Shown here piece after piece: positions 8,766-17,228 of a stretch of 64,000 nt of DNA. Each line of letters starts with the position of its first letter. Within the stretch, counting starts at the first letter, position 1. A program made the position numbers and the translations under genes. Below the pieces are notes generated by a model. It was given only the letters and a program-made list of their open reading frames with translations. It searched no databases and had not been told where the DNA came from. The stretch is taken from positions 70,677 to 134,676 of the forward strand of contig CAKRZO010000008.1 in NCBI GenBank assembly GCA_934433135.1. The letters run 5' to 3'. Source of the DNA: an uncultured Acetatifactor sp. Its GTDB lineage: Bacteria > Bacillota > Clostridia > Lachnospirales > Lachnospiraceae.

Positions 8766-9807
8766 TTCCGGTGGTTTCCCGGATAATCAGCTTCCCTGTT
8801 ACAACCTGACTTTTCTCCGGCGTATAGTATGGATTTTTCAGCTTTTTCTTCATAAGCTCCCATGCCGCCGTGCAGGTTTCATCGATCCTGCAGTCTATGG
8901 TTGTCAGGGAATGCTCCAGGTACTGTGCCATCCGGATGTTATCCATACCGATGACAGAAAAATCTCCCGGTACGGAATATCCCTGTTCCTTCAGATAACG
9001 AATCAGGCCGACTGCGATATTGTCATAGGCACAGATGACAGCGGTCGGTCTTTTTTTTCGCTTAATGATATTCTTTGCGGCATCTATTCCTGCCTCTTCA
9101 AACCGGTAAGCACTCTCGAAAAGCTCATACCGCTCCTCGTCCGCGGCAGTCTTAGAACCGAACTCAGCAGACTGAAAACCGTTTGCAGCAGACTGAAAAT
9201 CGTCTGCAGCAGCTTGAAAACCGGCCGCAGCCTCCCGAAACACGGCTGCTTTTCCGCCGGTAAGTCTTTCTCCGGCAAAAAGAATATGTTTATGTCCTAA
9301 GCTTCTTAAGTGTGCAATGGCATCTTTCATGGGCTCTTCCAGGTTCACCTGCAGGGAATGCGTCCGCGCAAGCGCCCGATTGCTGAGCAGGGAAACCACC
9401 GGGATGCTGTACCCCTTTTTTAAAGGTGCCTGCTGGTCAAAAATAAACATACCGTCCGCTTTCAGATAGGAAGCATAATATTCCACCAGTTCCTGCTGAT
9501 CCTCCCGTTCAAAGTTATCGGAAGAAACCAACATGATTCCGCCGCTTTCTTCCACCAGCTTCTGTAACTCCTCCACATATCGGTTATAATAAGCGCTGCC
9601 GATCTCCGGGCACACAATGGCAATGACTTTTCTGGCATACTGTCCCCGATAATATTTCCCGAAACAGCCGTATTTTCGTGCAATGGCAAAGATATGCTCT
9701 TTCGTCTCTTCGCTTACATCCTCCGCGCCATGGAAGGCCTTGCTTACCGTGGATACCGAAACATTGGCCAGTGCTGCCAGTTCCCGCATAGTCATAGGAA
9801 TCCCCAT
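8719..9807 (-). CDS. LacI-family transcriptional regulator
   Basis: 362 residues. The N-terminal LacI helix-turn-helix is MRELAALANVSVSTVSKAFHG, with a hinge and a periplasmic-binding-type effector domain. ATG at 9795 is a possible alternative start. The effector domain contains a low-complexity insert, three tandem 21-bp units at 9165-9227 giving seven-residue repeats of the form AADDFQS; this is odd for the family. The C-terminus overlaps the 3' end of pyrG by 47 bp. It is divergent from the MFS transporter at 10019, which it probably regulates. The effector is unknown. Confidence 0.85.
   Translation of the reverse strand: MGIPMTMRELAALANVSVSTVSKAFHGAEDVSEETKEHIFAIARKYGCFGKYYRGQYARKVIAIVCPEIGSAYYNRYVEELQKLVEESGGIMLVSSDNFEREDQQELVEYYASYLKADGMFIFDQQAPLKKGYSIPVVSLLSNRALARTHSLQVNLEEPMKDAIAHLRSLGHKHILFAGERLTGGKAAVFREAAAGFQAAADDFQSAANGFQSAEFGSKTAADEERYELFESAYRFEEAGIDAAKNIIKRKKRPTAVICAYDNIAVGLIRYLKEQGYSVPGDFSVIGMDNIRMAQYLEHSLTTIDCRIDETCTAAWELMKKKLKNPYYTPEKSQVVTGKLIIRETTGIISPGDSAKRQPQSL
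9165..9227. repeat. Three tandem 21-bp units inside the LacI-type gene
   Basis: Units at 9165-9185, 9186-9206 and 9207-9227 begin CAGCAGACTGAAAA or a close variant. The unit length keeps the reading frame, so copy number can change without breaking the gene. Translated on the minus strand they give AAxxFQS-type heptads. Confidence 0.8.
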
Positions 9808-9908
9808 ACCTTTCCGTCAATTACTGATTTCGTAGTGTAAACTCATTATACCTGTTCGGAGGAAAATACTCAAGATTAACGAAAAAGTTTCGAAGTAGAT
9901 CTCTTTGC

Positions 9909-9937
9909 TTGTATTCTTCGGGAAAATGTATTATAAC
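9909..9937 (+). promoter_or_regulatory. Promoter of the MFS transporter
   Basis: -35 TTGTAT (9909-9914), a 17-bp spacer and -10 TATAAC (9932-9937), about 80 bp before the start codon. It lies in the divergent region shared with the LacI-type gene, a likely place for that regulator to bind. I found no clear LacI palindrome by eye. Confidence 0.4.
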
Positions 9938-10018
9938 TCAGAGAGGTTAAACTGATGTCCCCGAAGCTGTGTGCAGGGAAAAAGCATTGAAATGTTATAA
10001 ACGGAGGATAACGATACT

Positions 10019-11287
10019 ATGCCTAAAAACATTACGGAAAAAGATTTGAAACGCGGACAATTTATGTATCTGCTGGAGGCGGCTTTGGAATATCTGATTT
10101 CGATCCTCGTGGCCGGATCCTTTTTGGCCACTCTGACGAAAGCGCTCGGTTTTACCGACAGTCTCACGGGAATTTTATCCTCTGTGATTTCCCTTGGCTG
10201 TCTGTTTCAGATGCTCTCTGTCTTCTATCGTCCGAAACAGGTCAAAAAGCTGGTGCTCTTTATGAGCGTCTTAAATCAGCTTCTTTTTATGCTACTTTAC
10301 GTAATCCCTGTTTTTTCTTTTTCCGCCAAAATCAAAACGATTCTTTTCGTCGTTTTCATTTTTCTGGCGTATCTGATCTATAACTTTGCTCATCCGAAAA
10401 AGATGAACTGGCTGATGTCCCTGATCGATGATCATCACAGAGGCCGTTTTACAGCCGATAAGGAAATTCTGTCCCTGCTTACCGGCATGGCGTTTTCCTA
10501 TGGAATGGGAACTTTAACGGATTATTTTTCGGAAAAAGGGCAGACCCGTACTGCTTTCATCCTATCAGCAGCCGTCATCTTTCTGCTGATGTTGTTCCAT
10601 ACGCTGACCATGCTCCTTACGCCGGAACCGCATCGTACCGACAAGCCGGTCAGCAGTCTGAAGGCAACGCTTCGGGATCTGGTACATAACAAAAATATCC
10701 TGCATGTAACCATCCTTTTCATGCTCTATTATATGGCTATGTATATCGCCACTCCTTTTTACGGAACCTACCAGATTCAGGAGTTAGGTTTTTCCTTAAA
10801 ACTGGTATCCATTCTGACCATTGCCATGAGTCTTGTGCGAATTGCCTGCTCCAGATTTTGGGGCGCCTATGCAGACAAAAATTCTTTTGCCAAAATGATC
10901 CGGCTGTGCCTGCTTTTTCTCTCTGCCTGCTATCTGTTTGCTTCTTTTGCCGTCCCGGCGAACGGCACCGTTATGTTTCTGCTGTATTACCTGTGTCACG
11001 GCATTGCCCAAGGCGGAATTAACAGCGCTTTAACCAATCTGGTCTTTGACTATGCACCTTATGAAACGCGTTCGGATTCCCTGGCGGTCTGTCAGGCCGC
11101 TTCCGGTTTGTGCGGTTTTCTGGCAACCTTACTCGGCAGCCGGCTGGTTTCCCATATTCAGGCTTCCGGAAATACATTCTTAGGATTCCCGCTATACGCA
11201 CAGCAGGTAATGTCTGCCATCGCCTGCTGCATTACCATCGGCGCCGTTTTTTATACATCTGCCGCATTCCGCAAGAAGGAGGCCTGA
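10019..11287 (+). CDS. Major facilitator superfamily transporter
   Basis: 422 residues with about 12 predicted membrane helices and short charged loops, in the usual size range for MFS permeases. A CGGAGG ribosome site precedes the ATG. It stands alone downstream of a divergent LacI-type regulator, which points to a sugar or related small solute as substrate. No family motif identifies the substrate or the direction of transport. Confidence 0.8.
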   Translation: MPKNITEKDLKRGQFMYLLEAALEYLISILVAGSFLATLTKALGFTDSLTGILSSVISLGCLFQMLSVFYRPKQVKKLVLFMSVLNQLLFMLLYVIPVFSFSAKIKTILFVVFIFLAYLIYNFAHPKKMNWLMSLIDDHHRGRFTADKEILSLLTGMAFSYGMGTLTDYFSEKGQTRTAFILSAAVIFLLMLFHTLTMLLTPEPHRTDKPVSSLKATLRDLVHNKNILHVTILFMLYYMAMYIATPFYGTYQIQELGFSLKLVSILTIAMSLVRIACSRFWGAYADKNSFAKMIRLCLLFLSACYLFASFAVPANGTVMFLLYYLCHGIAQGGINSALTNLVFDYAPYETRSDSLAVCQAASGLCGFLATLLGSRLVSHIQASGNTFLGFPLYAQQVMSAIACCITIGAVFYTSAAFRKKEA

Positions 11288-11307
11288 TTTTTACTTACAT
11301 TTCGTTT

Positions 11308-11475
11308 TCACAAAAGCAATGATAGCTTGTAAATTTCGTTCCATTGGTCGTCCTGCATCCATTCATCCTCCAATGTTATATCATTTGCATTCTCGGCATT
11401 TGCATATAGTTTATCTCTATTTAATTCTATAAATCGTTTAAAATCATATTTCTTACCGTTTCCATGAGTTATCAT
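11308..11475 (-). CDS. Small hypothetical acidic protein, 55 residues
   Basis: Begins MITHGNGKKYDFKRF and ends EWMQDDQWNEIYKLSLLL. The ATG at 11475 is chosen because GGGGG precedes it and it follows the stop codon of the glycosyltransferase gene by five bases, which suggests translational coupling. The longer frame from 11511 would overlap that gene. No family recognised; the small size and mixed charge are compatible with an antitoxin-like or regulatory peptide, but nothing visible proves a function. Confidence 0.45.
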   Translation of the reverse strand: MITHGNGKKYDFKRFIELNRDKLYANAENANDITLEDEWMQDDQWNEIYKLSLLL

Positions 11476-11480
11476 GCCCC

Positions 11481-13145
11481 CTACTCTTCCCAATACGCCA
11501 CCCCATAGCACTCCGTCACGTGTTCCGTGGCAAATCCCGCTTCGGTAAAATAACTTTCCGCATTATAAGGATAAACAAAAACCACATCCCTTGTCTCTTC
11601 CCCGGGTGAGAGGTCAAAATGATACCGACCGACAGACAACACGGTACGGAAAGCCAGTTCTCCCTCAGAATAGACCACCGTATCCAGATATTCCTGCGGC
11701 GGAATTTTCTTATAAAGCATGACATTGGCATAGTTCAAATTCAGGATGCCAATGGAGCCGTCTGTCAATTCCTCCGCCCGGTCAATGGCCTCTTCATAAC
11801 GATACCAATGCATATGTGACAGAAGGGAATACCCATAATTCTCATAATTCACACCGAAAGATGCCTGGGAATACAGATAATATCCAAAGCAACCGGTATA
11901 CAGGACGCAACACAGACAAACTATAATCGCCTGTACTTGTCTTGCTGTGTTTTTTTTCGTCTGCTTCCCTTCCTGACTTTGTGTCAGTCTCTCTACCAAT
12001 CTTCCTGCCAGAATCCGTACACAGCGAATCCCCAGAACACCATACAGAATAATGGGAATGTGAATGAAATTAACTTTATAGTATTTTGCCGTATCGATAT
12101 TGCAGCCCATAAGAAAAGCCAATACGAACCAGACTGCCAGTATGCTGTGCAAAGGCAGCTTTCTCTTGCGGAAAATCCACTGTACAAAAATCACCAGATG
12201 GTACAACAGGCCGATCAAAATAAAAGGTGTGGTAACATAGTAATAAGATCCCACCGCTTCGTTGCTGATCCACCAGATATCATCATGTTGTGCCCAAAGC
12301 ATGGCCAGCATCCACAAAAATCTTCTTTTGAAAGCCGAAAGGGAAAGTCCCATTTCGCCGGTACGCATTGCCTGCAGCTTCGGAATTGAACCGAGCGCTG
12401 TCCGTATTTCCGGAATCCAGCCGAAATTCACCGCCAGAAACAACATCAGAGGCAGCGCCAGCAAAAAGAGCAGAATGCCCGCGCCAAGCAGGCTCCTGTC
12501 AAAACAAAAACGCTTGCGGTAAAGCAGAAGGCAAAGCACAATCATCACCGGCACCAGAACCCAGGTCAGTGCATAGCAATATAAGGTAAGTCCGAAAAAG
12601 AGCGCTGCTCCCCAGATGCTTTTTCTCTTTCCGTTCAGGTATCTGCATAGAAAAAGCACTGCAAACAGAAGCATCGGAACCGCCAGATTGGCATCCAGGC
12701 CAAACCGTGACTGCTGGATATGCCATGGATTGATGGCAAGAAACGCGGCAAAGGCAAGTCCGGTTTTTTCGGAAAAAAGTTCTTTTCCCAGTTCATAAAC
12801 TGACAGAATACTGATGCACCCAAGAATGGCCTGAGGCAGCCTTATGGTCCAGGTGCTGATGCCGAACAAAGCAAACAAAGGCATGGTCAGATAAGAATAC
12901 AGCACACTCATACCGCTTCCCCAGACTGTATAATAAACCGGTCTGGTATAACCGTAGGAATCCGTTCCGTACTTCATGACCGCCCAGGAATTGTAGGCGG
13001 AATAGGCTTCGTCCTGATGCAATCCCATGGGGCTTTTATCCAGAAAAAGAAGTCGTGCAAGTGTTCCGATCACGAAAATCAGACCTAGCCACAGCTTCGG
13101 GTTTTTCCATTCTTTCCTGATGTTCTGTACAATCTTTCCTGCCAT
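11481..13145 (-). CDS. GT-C membrane glycosyltransferase, family 39-like (ArnT/PMT fold)
   Basis: 554 residues with about 11-13 predicted membrane helices. The first outer loop has the acidic catalytic-type motif GLHQDEAYSAYNSW, typical of polyprenyl-phosphate-sugar-dependent GT-C enzymes, with a C-terminal soluble domain from about 430. Such enzymes move a sugar from a lipid carrier onto a protein, lipid or wall polymer outside the membrane. It is one of four such proteins between 11.5 and 18.7 kb. Donor and acceptor cannot be read from the sequence. Confidence 0.8.
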   Translation of the reverse strand: MAGKIVQNIRKEWKNPKLWLGLIFVIGTLARLLFLDKSPMGLHQDEAYSAYNSWAVMKYGTDSYGYTRPVYYTVWGSGMSVLYSYLTMPLFALFGISTWTIRLPQAILGCISILSVYELGKELFSEKTGLAFAAFLAINPWHIQQSRFGLDANLAVPMLLFAVLFLCRYLNGKRKSIWGAALFFGLTLYCYALTWVLVPVMIVLCLLLYRKRFCFDRSLLGAGILLFLLALPLMLFLAVNFGWIPEIRTALGSIPKLQAMRTGEMGLSLSAFKRRFLWMLAMLWAQHDDIWWISNEAVGSYYYVTTPFILIGLLYHLVIFVQWIFRKRKLPLHSILAVWFVLAFLMGCNIDTAKYYKVNFIHIPIILYGVLGIRCVRILAGRLVERLTQSQEGKQTKKNTARQVQAIIVCLCCVLYTGCFGYYLYSQASFGVNYENYGYSLLSHMHWYRYEEAIDRAEELTDGSIGILNLNYANVMLYKKIPPQEYLDTVVYSEGELAFRTVLSVGRYHFDLSPGEETRDVVFVYPYNAESYFTEAGFATEHVTECYGVAYWEE

Positions 13146-13210
13146 CTTTTTCCTACCCTTCTTTTTCCTGCTTTTTTATGTTCGGGATGTGCCTTAACAT
13201 TTATATTATG

Positions 13211-13386
13211 ATATGATATCAGGGTCCAAAGATCAAAAAGCCGTTCGTGCTTGCACGATTAGGCTTTTGAACTTGGGACCCGCCAAACATGAGGAAGTAG
13301 CGATTTACGTAGTAAACCAGCGGATTCCGAATGTTTTAGAATTGCGGGAACTGCTTTGCAGCGGAGCAATTCGTAATATCAAATGA
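13211..13386 (+). repeat. 176-bp structured dispersed repeat, copy 1
   Basis: Nearly identical, in inverted orientation, to 38641-38816. Both begin ATATGATATCAGGGTC and end ATATCAAATGA (this orientation). The unit can fold into separate hairpins: AAAAGCC...GGCTTTT enclosing CGTGC/GCACG, a TTTAC/GTAAA stem, and ATTGC...GCAAT enclosing CTGC/GCAG. It fills most of the 314-bp gap between two glycosyltransferase-like genes. No open frame of note; it may be a mobile palindromic element or a structured RNA. Confidence 0.85.
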
Positions 13387-13459
13387 GCAAGCTCCCAAGA
13401 GTGAGCAAGCTCACTCTGGCTCTCTTGCGCTCAGTGTACCATAAGCTCACGAATTCGTG

Positions 13460-15028
13460 CTATGGCAGGCGATAAACTGCCATGTGTTCGGTTCCCGCCA
13501 GTCTCTCTGCCCCTCTTTGTATCAGGAGTTTCTCTACTTCCCCGTCCGGAAGCAGCGCAATATAAGCCGACTGCAGTTCGTCTATTTGTTCCGTCACATA
13601 TGCCTGGGTGCAGAAATTAATGCCGAAACCTTCCGGCACCATATAAAGCAGCCCCCAGGTAGCCGGTATGCTTTCTCCGTTTACGATATCGGAAGCCAGC
13701 CAGATCACCGTGTTTTCATACCGGTTCTGCGCTCTTTTTTTCTCATTCACTGCCGGAAGCAGCTTCTCATCCAGCTGCGCTTCCAGTTCTTTTGCCTCTT
13801 CGTGCAGTTCCTTCGTGCCGTAAGCCACCTGCCAGTCATAAGGAGCAGAAGCCTTGATCACAAAAAAATAGAGGCACAAAACCGCTGTCAGTCCCTGAAG
13901 GAACCATGCTTTCTTTTCCGTCATGCCGATCCAGACCAGACCCGTTGCAATGAAGATCATCAAGTGCTTGGAACCCTCTCCCATCCGATAAAACAAAAAC
14001 AATGCCAGTATCATGGCGGCTGTAATCAGAAACTGAAACAGGTAGATTACCCTCTCCGGTTTTTCCTGTTTTTTACAAAGAGAATAAACATACCGGATGC
14101 CAAGCAGAAAAGCAATGCTTCCCGTCACACCGTACAAAGCTCCGGAAAACAGCCCGTAGCGGACACCGTCCTTTAAATAATACGTAAACAGCCTTGAAAA
14201 TTTCTGAAACAAGGTTCGAAAAATGTAAGAAATCCCTGCTCCGAAGCCTTCCGTTCCGAACAAGGACAGCCACTCGGTTTCCACAATCGGCTCAATATAA
14301 GCGGAACAGGATTTTTTTGTCACCCAAAAGTAAGCCCCGGTTGTAACACCAATTACCGCAAAGGAAACTGCTGCGCCCTTAAACCGGTATTTTTTCCAGG
14401 CAAAATATCCGGGAAGAAGGAAAAACAATCCCAGATAAGGTCTGGAAAGCATCAGAAAAGCCGCTATCAGGAACATGCCAACAAGCTTTCCCATATGCTC
14501 TTTTTGAAACCAACTAAACGCAAGACCCGCAAATAAAATACCGAGAGCCATACAAAGGGATTCCGGCATCCCTGACAAAATATATCTGCTAAAGGGCACA
14601 AAAGCTGCCAACAGTACAAGAACACAGACGCTCTGCCTTTTGTTCGGTTTTGCCAAAAAAGCGAAACCTCCCATTGCCGCCATACAGAAAAACAGGCTGG
14701 CGTAAACCGGAGAGGTGAGATTCCATCCGAACAGCTTCCCCCAGATTACCCAGGGAAGCAGAATTACCGGACTCCAGGCCGCATAAGGGTAGACGCTTCC
14801 ATGCGCCTCATTAAAACCGAACCACCCTATCGGATGACCGTAAGCTATGATTCCCTCTACCTGTTTGTAATACATCAGTTCATCATTCCAATAAGAAGCC
14901 GGCAAAAAAACATCCCAAAGATTTCCGCCTTTGCACCATCCGTAAATGACTGCCCCCGCAAGTGGGAAAATTGCAAAAAGCAATATCGTTATAATCCGCT
15001 GTCTTTTCTCTTTCACTCTAATCCTCAT
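13460..15028 (-). CDS. Polytopic membrane protein, GT-C glycosyltransferase-like
   Basis: 522 residues with about 10-12 predicted membrane helices. After the first helix it has ASYWNDELMYYKQVEG, an outer-loop acidic motif in the position of the catalytic Asp/Glu of GT-C enzymes, and a short soluble C-terminal domain. No specific family recognised. The neighbours on both sides are also GT-C-like, so a role in decorating a surface polymer or in transferring lipid-linked sugars is inferred. Confidence 0.65.
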   Translation of the reverse strand: MRIRVKEKRQRIITILLFAIFPLAGAVIYGWCKGGNLWDVFLPASYWNDELMYYKQVEGIIAYGHPIGWFGFNEAHGSVYPYAAWSPVILLPWVIWGKLFGWNLTSPVYASLFFCMAAMGGFAFLAKPNKRQSVCVLVLLAAFVPFSRYILSGMPESLCMALGILFAGLAFSWFQKEHMGKLVGMFLIAAFLMLSRPYLGLFFLLPGYFAWKKYRFKGAAVSFAVIGVTTGAYFWVTKKSCSAYIEPIVETEWLSLFGTEGFGAGISYIFRTLFQKFSRLFTYYLKDGVRYGLFSGALYGVTGSIAFLLGIRYVYSLCKKQEKPERVIYLFQFLITAAMILALFLFYRMGEGSKHLMIFIATGLVWIGMTEKKAWFLQGLTAVLCLYFFVIKASAPYDWQVAYGTKELHEEAKELEAQLDEKLLPAVNEKKRAQNRYENTVIWLASDIVNGESIPATWGLLYMVPEGFGINFCTQAYVTEQIDELQSAYIALLPDGEVEKLLIQRGAERLAGTEHMAVYRLP

Positions 15029-15091
15029 TTCTGAGCGACTTTGTCGTGAAGAGGCGAAGAGAAATTTGCGCAGGCGATTTCTCTTCTGCCA
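15014..15091 (+). repeat. Hairpin-rich dispersed repeat, copy 1
   Basis: Matches 40877-40953 in inverted orientation, through CTGAGCGACTTTGTCG, GAGGCGAAGAGAAAT and GGCGATTTCTCTTC. The arms GAAGAGAAAT and ATTTCTCTTC make a hairpin. The rest of the gap to 15191 holds further palindromes, including a tail ACATTAATCTCCATTCCGC that recurs near 18690 and 40865. The repeat starts within the 5' end of the flanking membrane protein gene. Confidence 0.75.
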
Positions 15092-15191
15092 TCAAAGCAA
15101 TTTGTTTTCGCTCAGAAACAAATTACGGTGTAAAAAATCAGCGTTTCAACGTGATTTTTCACATTAATCTCCATTCCGCGTTTAATAGAAC

Positions 15192-16919
15192 TCAAAAATG
15201 AACCAGGATATAATCACCCTTATCTACAATAGATCCTTCCGCCGGAAAGTGCGGCAGACTCACAGCTTCTTTTTCCGCTTCCAGATTCGGTGTCTTTCCT
15301 GCATACGCTTTCAGTTCATATCCATGCATGGCAAAAAAAGCAATCAGCTCCTCTTCCGTATCAAATGCGGTTCGTCCCCACTCAATAACGGACAGGGAAG
15401 GTGTCTGCGCCACCCACACACCGTATTCCCTCTGAAACTTTTCCAGAAGATGTTCGTCTAAAAGTTCCGTAAGTCGCAGCATCTTATAATACGTATCACT
15501 TCCATATTTGACATAAGCATCCCCGATGATACTTTCCGGAACCAGATAAGTCCCTGTAAAAAGAACAGGTTTGGAAGTATCATAACTTTTTTCCAGCTCA
15601 TAAGCGACCATCTGCGCCGTGTTTTTGGCATCCTCATATTTCCTGTCATCCACGTAAAACCAATGATTCATATCTACGCATTGGTTCAAAAGAAAAATCC
15701 CTGTCAGGAGACAGCCTGCCGACCATAACCCTTTCCCCTTCTTGGATATTTTGGCCGAAGGTTTTGCTTCCGCCGATGCAGAATCCGCTTCTTTGGCTTT
15801 GCCCTTCCCGGAAATTTTCAGTGGAATCTCCCGGATTGCAGCTGACAACCTACGTAACGCCAACAGTGTCAGGAAAAATCCCCAGGCACTGAAAACCGGC
15901 AGAAATTGTGCCGAACGGTACAAAGTAGCCTTCCCTTCAATAAAAATCAGCAGATAAGAAGCGATCAGCCCTCCGAGAAAAAGAACCGGAATCCGGAAAT
16001 CCCTTCTTCGTATGCCATAGACAACCGCACACACTGCCGCGCAAAGGACGGCAATCACATAATATCGGATCGGCAGATAGGCATAACCGAAGATGCCGTA
16101 CATAACAATCACGCGCTTTAAGATCATTCCCAGTTCACTGAATGCTCCCGGCGTCATCATCCAGCCGAGCATTTCACTTACGGATCTTCTGACTGCCTGA
16201 TCCGACAAGCTTTCCAGCCCGAATATGGCAATACAGCCGCTTACGATAAGACTTCGCAGCAAGACCGATACAACAGTAACGGCAGCCGCTCCGCATAACG
16301 GCAGAAAAACGCCTTTTTTCTCCTTGCCGGCAATCCTCAGGCTGCACAAAACCAGGAGAACTCCCATAATATAAACAATCATAAAGGATTCGTAACATCC
16401 CACTGCAACTACCAGGCTGAGAACACTCCCTGCCCAGGCGGATTTTTTCTTTTCCGAAACCGCAGATAAAAAACAGCACAAACTGATCCCGCTAAAAAGA
16501 TACCCGATGGAAATCCCATTATGCAGATAGTACGTATAAACCTCGCTGATTAACGGATTGGACAAAAAGAGGCAGGCAAAAAGGAAGTAACCTGCTTTCG
16601 GCATAAGTTCCCCGAAAACCCGTTCCAGCAAAACCGCCCAGACAGTCACCGCTGCCATAAAGAGAAGTACACCGATCAAATCTGTCAAAAACGGAGCTAT
16701 GGACGCTACCGGGACAATCTTATTGAGCAAAAATATCACCCAGCGTCCCACAATGGCCGCCAGTCCTTCCTCAAAGTATGCAATGCTCGGCGTGTCATCA
16801 ATTCCTATGGTATGATGTGTAATCAGATACCCGTAACTGAAAACCGCTGTCAGACTCAGCAGCAAAACATAATATTTATTTTTCCAGAAGCCCCTGTAAG
16901 ACTTAAGCCATTCTCCCAT
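15192..16919 (-). CDS. GtrII-like glucosyl transferase membrane protein
   Basis: 575 residues with about 11-12 predicted membrane helices and a C-terminal soluble part from about 420. The N-terminal segment ITHHTIGIDDTPSIAYFEEG, and then a loop with NPLISEVYTYYLHNG, resemble the GtrII family, whose members glucosylate surface polysaccharides using a lipid-linked donor. A charged, Ala/Lys/Ser-rich cytoplasmic stretch lies near residue 380. Family call is by eye. It belongs to the run of four GT-C-like genes. Confidence 0.65.
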   Translation of the reverse strand: MGEWLKSYRGFWKNKYYVLLLSLTAVFSYGYLITHHTIGIDDTPSIAYFEEGLAAIVGRWVIFLLNKIVPVASIAPFLTDLIGVLLFMAAVTVWAVLLERVFGELMPKAGYFLFACLFLSNPLISEVYTYYLHNGISIGYLFSGISLCCFLSAVSEKKKSAWAGSVLSLVVAVGCYESFMIVYIMGVLLVLCSLRIAGKEKKGVFLPLCGAAAVTVVSVLLRSLIVSGCIAIFGLESLSDQAVRRSVSEMLGWMMTPGAFSELGMILKRVIVMYGIFGYAYLPIRYYVIAVLCAAVCAVVYGIRRRDFRIPVLFLGGLIASYLLIFIEGKATLYRSAQFLPVFSAWGFFLTLLALRRLSAAIREIPLKISGKGKAKEADSASAEAKPSAKISKKGKGLWSAGCLLTGIFLLNQCVDMNHWFYVDDRKYEDAKNTAQMVAYELEKSYDTSKPVLFTGTYLVPESIIGDAYVKYGSDTYYKMLRLTELLDEHLLEKFQREYGVWVAQTPSLSVIEWGRTAFDTEEELIAFFAMHGYELKAYAGKTPNLEAEKEAVSLPHFPAEGSIVDKGDYILVHF

Positions 16920-17040
16920 ATTTTCCGCTTTCTCCCGCTCTTTTTGCTTTATTCTGTTCTCCCATCCTTTGTCTGCTTCCCGGTATTCCTCCGGTTCCTT
17001 CTTTGCTCTCCGATCCGCAGGTGTTTTTACACTACCGGTA

Positions 17041-17228
17041 CTGCAACGTAACAGTTCAGACGCGCCATTCGCAAAACCGCGCTTTCAGCGATTTTCCGCT
17101 GCTTCGCAGCTTTTTGTCGCATCTGTAAGATGCGATGCTCATGTAACTTGGCGCTTAAGCTCAGACAGATTTTCATGTGAGCATGAAATCTGCCCACAAG
17201 AATGCCTGGCTGAACTGTTACGCTGCAG
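17041..17228 (+). repeat. 188-bp MITE-like element with 19-bp terminal inverted repeats
   Basis: The ends CTGCAACGTAACAGTTCAG (17041-17059) and CTGAACTGTTACGCTGCAG (17210-17228) are inverted repeats with one mismatch. Between them are stacked hairpins (GCTGC/GCAGC, TCGCATCT/AGATGCGA, AGATTTTCATG/CATGAAATCT). It supplies the last 29 codons and the stop of the gene ending at 17139. Parts of the core recur at 6923-6948 and 27131-27161. No target duplication is evident. Confidence 0.75.

Noticed and set aside
13211..13386. CRISPR array or part of one
   Set aside because: A single copy at each of two distant sites with internal hairpins; no regularly spaced repeats and no cas genes in the window.
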